DNA of 64,000 bases, from assembly GCF_024609245.1 (NCBI RefSeq), contig NZ_JANJYH010000003.1:372001-436000 (forward strand), in the 5' to 3' direction. The DNA is from Haloarchaeobius sp. FL176. GTDB taxonomy: Archaea > Halobacteriota > Halobacteria > Halobacteriales > Natrialbaceae. Made by a program: the position numbers and the translations under genes. The notes below the pieces were generated by a model. That model saw only the letters and a list, made by a program, of their open reading frames with translations, ran no database searches and was not told where the DNA came from. Numbering within the stretch: position 1 is the stretch's first letter; the number at the start of each line of letters is the position of its first letter. Positions 59,112 through 64,000 of this stretch are shown piece after piece.

Positions 59112-60833
59112 TCAGTCCTCCGTGGCTCCATCGGCGACCGACTTGCCACCGTCGGTCACCGCGTCGGTGCCGCCGTCCGTGGCGGCGACCTCCTCGGCCG
59201 ACTGCTGCTGGCCCATCGGCTCAGGGCTGTGACACTGCCGGACGATACGCTTTATCTCCTCGTCGGGTTCGGCGGTCGCCATCGAGACGAGGATGGTGAC
59301 CGCGAAGACGATGGGCGTGCCCGCCAGCGCGGCCCCGATGGCCGGGAAGATATCCGCGTAGAGCGGGACGATGGCACCGCTCTCGCCGGCGCTGAGGAAG
59401 CCGACGTACGCCGGGAGCACCTCGTTGACGATGGCGGCGACCCAGATGAGCAGGCCGGTCGTCATGCCGGCGAGCGCGCCCTGCCGGTTGGCGTTCTCCC
59501 ACCAGAGCCCGAGGAAGAACATGGGGAACAGGACGAGCCCCGCGAGGCTGAACGCGTAGGAGACGAGCTCGCCGACCAGTGCGGGCGGGTCGAGCGCGAA
59601 CAGCGTGACGACCGCACCGAGACCGACGATGGTCGCGCGGCCGACGAGGAGCTGCTGGCGCTGGCTTGCCTCGGGGTTGATGATGTTCGTGTAGATGTCG
59701 TGTGCGGCGGCCGACGAGGCAGCGATGAACAGCCCCGCAGTGGTCGCGATGGCGGCGGCGATACCACCCGCGGCGACCAGCCCGACGAACCAGGTCGGCA
59801 GGTTCGCGAGCTGGCTGGCGATGACGACGATGACGTCGCCCTCTGCGCCGGACATCCCGCTCGCGCCGTAGACGTCGCCGACGCTGTTCGCGTAGAGGTC
59901 GGTACCGAAGGCGGCGAACGCGGGTGCAGAGAGGTAGAGCAGACAGATGAAGAAGAGTCCCCAGACGGTCGACCAGCGCGCGGTGCGCTCGCTCTCGACG
60001 GTGTAGAACCGGACGAGCACGTGCGGGAGCCCGCAGGTACCGACGATGAGGCTGAACGCCGTGGCGACCCAGATGTAGATGCCACCGGTCGCGAACGGCT
60101 CGGTGAACTCGGCGTCGAGCTGCGAGAGCAGTGCGCCGTACTCGATCTGCGGTGCGATGGTGGAGTAGCCCTGGCTGAAGCCGACGGCGTACAGGCCGGC
60201 GAGGAACGCGACGATGAGGATGACGTACTGCACCGCCATGTTCTTCGTCGCCCCGAGCATGCCGGAGAGGGCGAGGTAGCCGACCGTGATGGCCATCAGC
60301 AGGACGACCATGGTGACGTAGTCACCCCCGAAGACGTAGATGCCGACGAGGCCCATCCCGCGGGCCTGGCCGACGGAGTAGACGAAGCCGATGAGGATGG
60401 TGGTCAGCGCGGCGATGGCCCGGGCGGCGTCGGAGTCGAAGCGGTCGCCGACGAAGTCCGGCGCGGTGTACTTCCCGAACCGGCGCATCTGCGCGGCCAG
60501 GAAGATGAGGAGGATGAAGTAACCCGTCGACCAGCCGACGACGAACGCCAGCCCGTAGTAGCCCGAGAGGGCGATGAGCGCCGCCATCCCGAGGTACGAC
60601 GCGGCGGACATCCAGTTCGCGCCGATGGCCATGCCGTTCTCGACGTTGCCGATGGACCGCCCGGCCACCCAGAGGTCCTCCGTGTCCGCGACGCGGAAGG
60701 CGTAGCCGATGCCGAGAAAGAGCAGCAGCATCAGCGAGACCATGATGGCCGGGACGAGCTTGAACGAGGCGTTCAGCGCGTCCGGCAGGAGCTGGAGCGG
60801 CTCGAGCGCCGCCTGTCCGGCCACGGCCGTCAT
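59112..60833 (-). CDS. Sodium:solute symporter, acetate-type (ActP-like)
   Basis: A 573-residue SSS-family transporter with about 13 TM segments, ATG 60833. The Na+ site and signature region are ANWMSAASYLGMAALIALSG and the later GTCGLPHVLVRFYTVES. The N-terminus YAFRVADTEDLWVAGRSIG is typical of the monocarboxylate/acetate ActP branch. It overlaps the DUF4212 gene by four bases; DUF4212 is the small partner of this symporter type. The nearby acetyl-CoA synthetase (61.3 kb) suggests acetate or a short carboxylate as substrate. Confidence 0.92.
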   Translation of the reverse strand: MTAVAGQAALEPLQLLPDALNASFKLVPAIMVSLMLLLFLGIGYAFRVADTEDLWVAGRSIGNVENGMAIGANWMSAASYLGMAALIALSGYYGLAFVVGWSTGYFILLIFLAAQMRRFGKYTAPDFVGDRFDSDAARAIAALTTILIGFVYSVGQARGMGLVGIYVFGGDYVTMVVLLMAITVGYLALSGMLGATKNMAVQYVILIVAFLAGLYAVGFSQGYSTIAPQIEYGALLSQLDAEFTEPFATGGIYIWVATAFSLIVGTCGLPHVLVRFYTVESERTARWSTVWGLFFICLLYLSAPAFAAFGTDLYANSVGDVYGASGMSGAEGDVIVVIASQLANLPTWFVGLVAAGGIAAAIATTAGLFIAASSAAAHDIYTNIINPEASQRQQLLVGRATIVGLGAVVTLFALDPPALVGELVSYAFSLAGLVLFPMFFLGLWWENANRQGALAGMTTGLLIWVAAIVNEVLPAYVGFLSAGESGAIVPLYADIFPAIGAALAGTPIVFAVTILVSMATAEPDEEIKRIVRQCHSPEPMGQQQSAEEVAATDGGTDAVTDGGKSVADGATED

Positions 60834-61249
60834 TCGTCGGTCCCTCCGTCGGTCGCGGCGACGGCGTCGCCGCTGTTGGTGTCGGTGCCCGTCGAGTGGT
60901 CGATACCGTACTTCGTGTCGAGCTTGTCGCGCTGGCGTGCGTAGACGAACGAGAGCAGGAGCGCGCCGCCCGGTGCGCCGATGGCCGTCAGCGCGTAGTG
61001 CAGCGGGAAGCCGAGCACCGTGGTGCTCGTCATGAAGTCGGTCGCGAGATAGGTCGCGACGACCGGGCCGAAGACGAACAGCGTCCACACCGCGAACATC
61101 GTCCAGATGATCCTGAGGTGGTCCCGCATGAACGGCGTCGCGGGTTTGAACAGGTGTATCTCCGCGTCGAGGTAGTCGGCGGTGTCGTGGCCGCCGTCAG
61201 TCTCGACGGGTGCGTGCGCCTCGGTGTCGTGAGTGTCTGTGTCTGACAT
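60830..61249 (-). CDS. DUF4212 small symporter subunit
   Basis: A 139-residue protein with two TM segments (IIWTMFAVWTLFVFGPVVAT and PLHYALTAIGAPGGALLLSF). This is the DUF4212 family, sodium/substrate symporter small subunit, encoded before a large SSS subunit. The tail has AVAATDGGTDE, also present near the end of the large subunit as VAATDGGTDA. Its stop overlaps the symporter ATG (ATGA), so the two are made together. It leads the four-gene operon. Confidence 0.92.
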   Translation of the reverse strand: MSDTDTHDTEAHAPVETDGGHDTADYLDAEIHLFKPATPFMRDHLRIIWTMFAVWTLFVFGPVVATYLATDFMTSTTVLGFPLHYALTAIGAPGGALLLSFVYARQRDKLDTKYGIDHSTGTDTNSGDAVAATDGGTDE

Positions 61250-61325
61250 GGTTCGTGTCGTGGTCGTGTGTCGTGCGGTCGTGAGCGGTGCAACAGCGAA
61301 AGCGAACGGTCGCGAGCCCTGGCGG

Positions 61326-63314
<1,989 letters not shown>

Positions 63315-63334
63315 ACGTCATCAGCCAACATCCC

Positions 63335-63345
63335 ACGTAAAAAGC
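63335..63345 (-). promoter_or_regulatory. TATA box of acs
   Basis: Minus-strand GCTTTTTACGT lies 21-31 bases before the ATG at 63314, giving a leaderless message. Confidence 0.55.
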
Positions 63346-63533
63346 GGGGGCGCTAATCGGACCGGGAAGCTACCCGAACCCACTGTGACCCCCGTTTTCA
63401 GGCGTTCCAGCGCCTCAAACGCCGCTTCGGTTGTCGCTGGTTTCTCTCCCGGCCGTCACCGTTGGCTTCGGCTCGCCACCGGTCGTCTCTAGACAGTTAG
63501 CCGCCGGTCGCGCTCGCTGCCGCCGAGCAGCGG

Positions 63534-64000
63534 TCAGCCCTCGAAGTACGCGTCGAGCAGCTTCGACTGGGCGACGCGCAGGTGGTTGTGCAGCGTCGGC
63601 GACGCGACGTCCAGCGAATCCGCCAGCTCCTCCGCGGTCGACTCGCGGGGCCACTGGAAGTAGCCGCCGTGGTACGCCGCCCGGAGGACCGCGGCCTGAC
63701 GCTCGGTCAGGTCGTCACGTAGCGACGTCGAGAACCCCGCGCCGGGGTCGACCGTGCGCTCGACGGTCTCCTTCGCGCCGAGGCTCGCCGCCGGGTACTG
63801 CTCGGTCAGGGCGTCGACCACCGCACGCACGTCGGCGTCGGCCGCGACGGTCGCGACGAGCGAACCTGCACCGTCCTCGGCGACGTATGACTCGACGCGG
63901 GCGTCGAGGTCAGCGAGCGTCAGCGCCGGCGAGGACGCGACCGCGAGCTCGACGACCGGTCCGTCGGCGGCGTCGTCGACGTAGCGCACCCGTTCGACGC
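63534..64000 (-). CDS. Bat-type HTH_10 transcription regulator, N-terminus beyond window
   Basis: The frame is open to the right edge, so the start is outside. Visible are the end of the GAF-like sensor region (LADLDARVESYVAEDGAGSL) and the HTH_10 domain: LTERQAAVLRAAYHGGYFQW, then STAEELADSLDVASPTLHNH and LRVAQSKLLDAYF. These are bacterio-opsin-activator-like regulators. It lies upstream of acs on the same strand with about 220 bases between, so it may regulate acetate use; this is inferred. The HTH is very close in pattern to that of the HalX-type protein at 21477-23183. Confidence 0.88.
   Translation of the reverse strand, partial: VERVRYVDDAADGPVVELAVASSPALTLADLDARVESYVAEDGAGSLVATVAADADVRAVVDALTEQYPAASLGAKETVERTVDPGAGFSTSLRDDLTERQAAVLRAAYHGGYFQWPRESTAEELADSLDVASPTLHNHLRVAQSKLLDAYFEG

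Overview
This window is haloarchaeal chromosomal DNA (class Halobacteria). The coding sequence is very GC-rich, the predicted proteins are strongly acidic (Asp/Glu-rich), many promoters show an archaeal TATA-like box 22-38 bases before the start codon (leaderless or short-leader mRNAs), and many families are archaeal or halophile hallmarks: a FolC-FolP fusion, a HalX/Bat-type regulator, DUF4212 with a sodium:solute symporter, UPF0058, PAC2, Rad25 with Bax1. I saw no rRNA, tRNA, CRISPR array or insertion sequence. No stretch longer than about 300 bases lacks a gene. Both ends cut genes: a GNAT acetyltransferase on the left and a Bat-like regulator on the right.

Layout. 1-8.8 kb: GNAT enzyme, a small HTH-membrane protein operon, two small hypotheticals, folCP, a glycosyltransferase and an acyl-CoA synthetase. 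8.8-14.3 kb: a stand-alone piece of an AMP-forming ligase, then grpE-dnaK-dnaJ. 14.3-19.3 kb: an XPB-type helicase and its nuclease partner Bax1, then an RNA m5C methyltransferase with a small overlapping partner. 19.4-27.1 kb: PAC2-type chaperone, aminotransferase, response regulator, UbiA-type enzyme, YchF GTPase and lipoproteins. 27.1-30.2 kb: a frameshifted lipoprotein gene, a low-GC patch, a bactofilin-like protein, and a perfect palindrome between two divergent TATA boxes. 30.2-31.4 kb: a GT87 membrane glycosyltransferase next to a 55-bp tandem duplication.

32-43 kb is a molybdenum-hydroxylase and cyclic-amide catabolism region: XdhC, a MocA-like nucleotidyltransferase, a dihydropyrimidinase-type amidohydrolase, the FeS and Mo subunits of a xanthine dehydrogenase-family enzyme, its probable FAD subunit with a CoxG-like protein, and a cyclase-family hydrolase. 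MoeA (52.3 kb) and a xanthine/uracil permease (50.1 kb) fit the same theme. 33-44 kb also holds three decayed gene remnants (two alcohol dehydrogenases, one membrane protein). 44-48 kb: P-type cation ATPase, VIT1/CCC1 transporter, DUF211. 53-58 kb: class III CoA-transferase, AIM24, and a dioxygenase/esterase pair resembling the bacterial quinone-detoxification genes mhqO/mhqD. 58.4-64 kb: an acetate-type uptake and activation module (DUF4212, symporter, UspA, small membrane protein, acetyl-CoA synthetase) beside a Bat-like regulator.

Function names rest on motifs read by eye. Gene boundaries are firmer than substrate claims.
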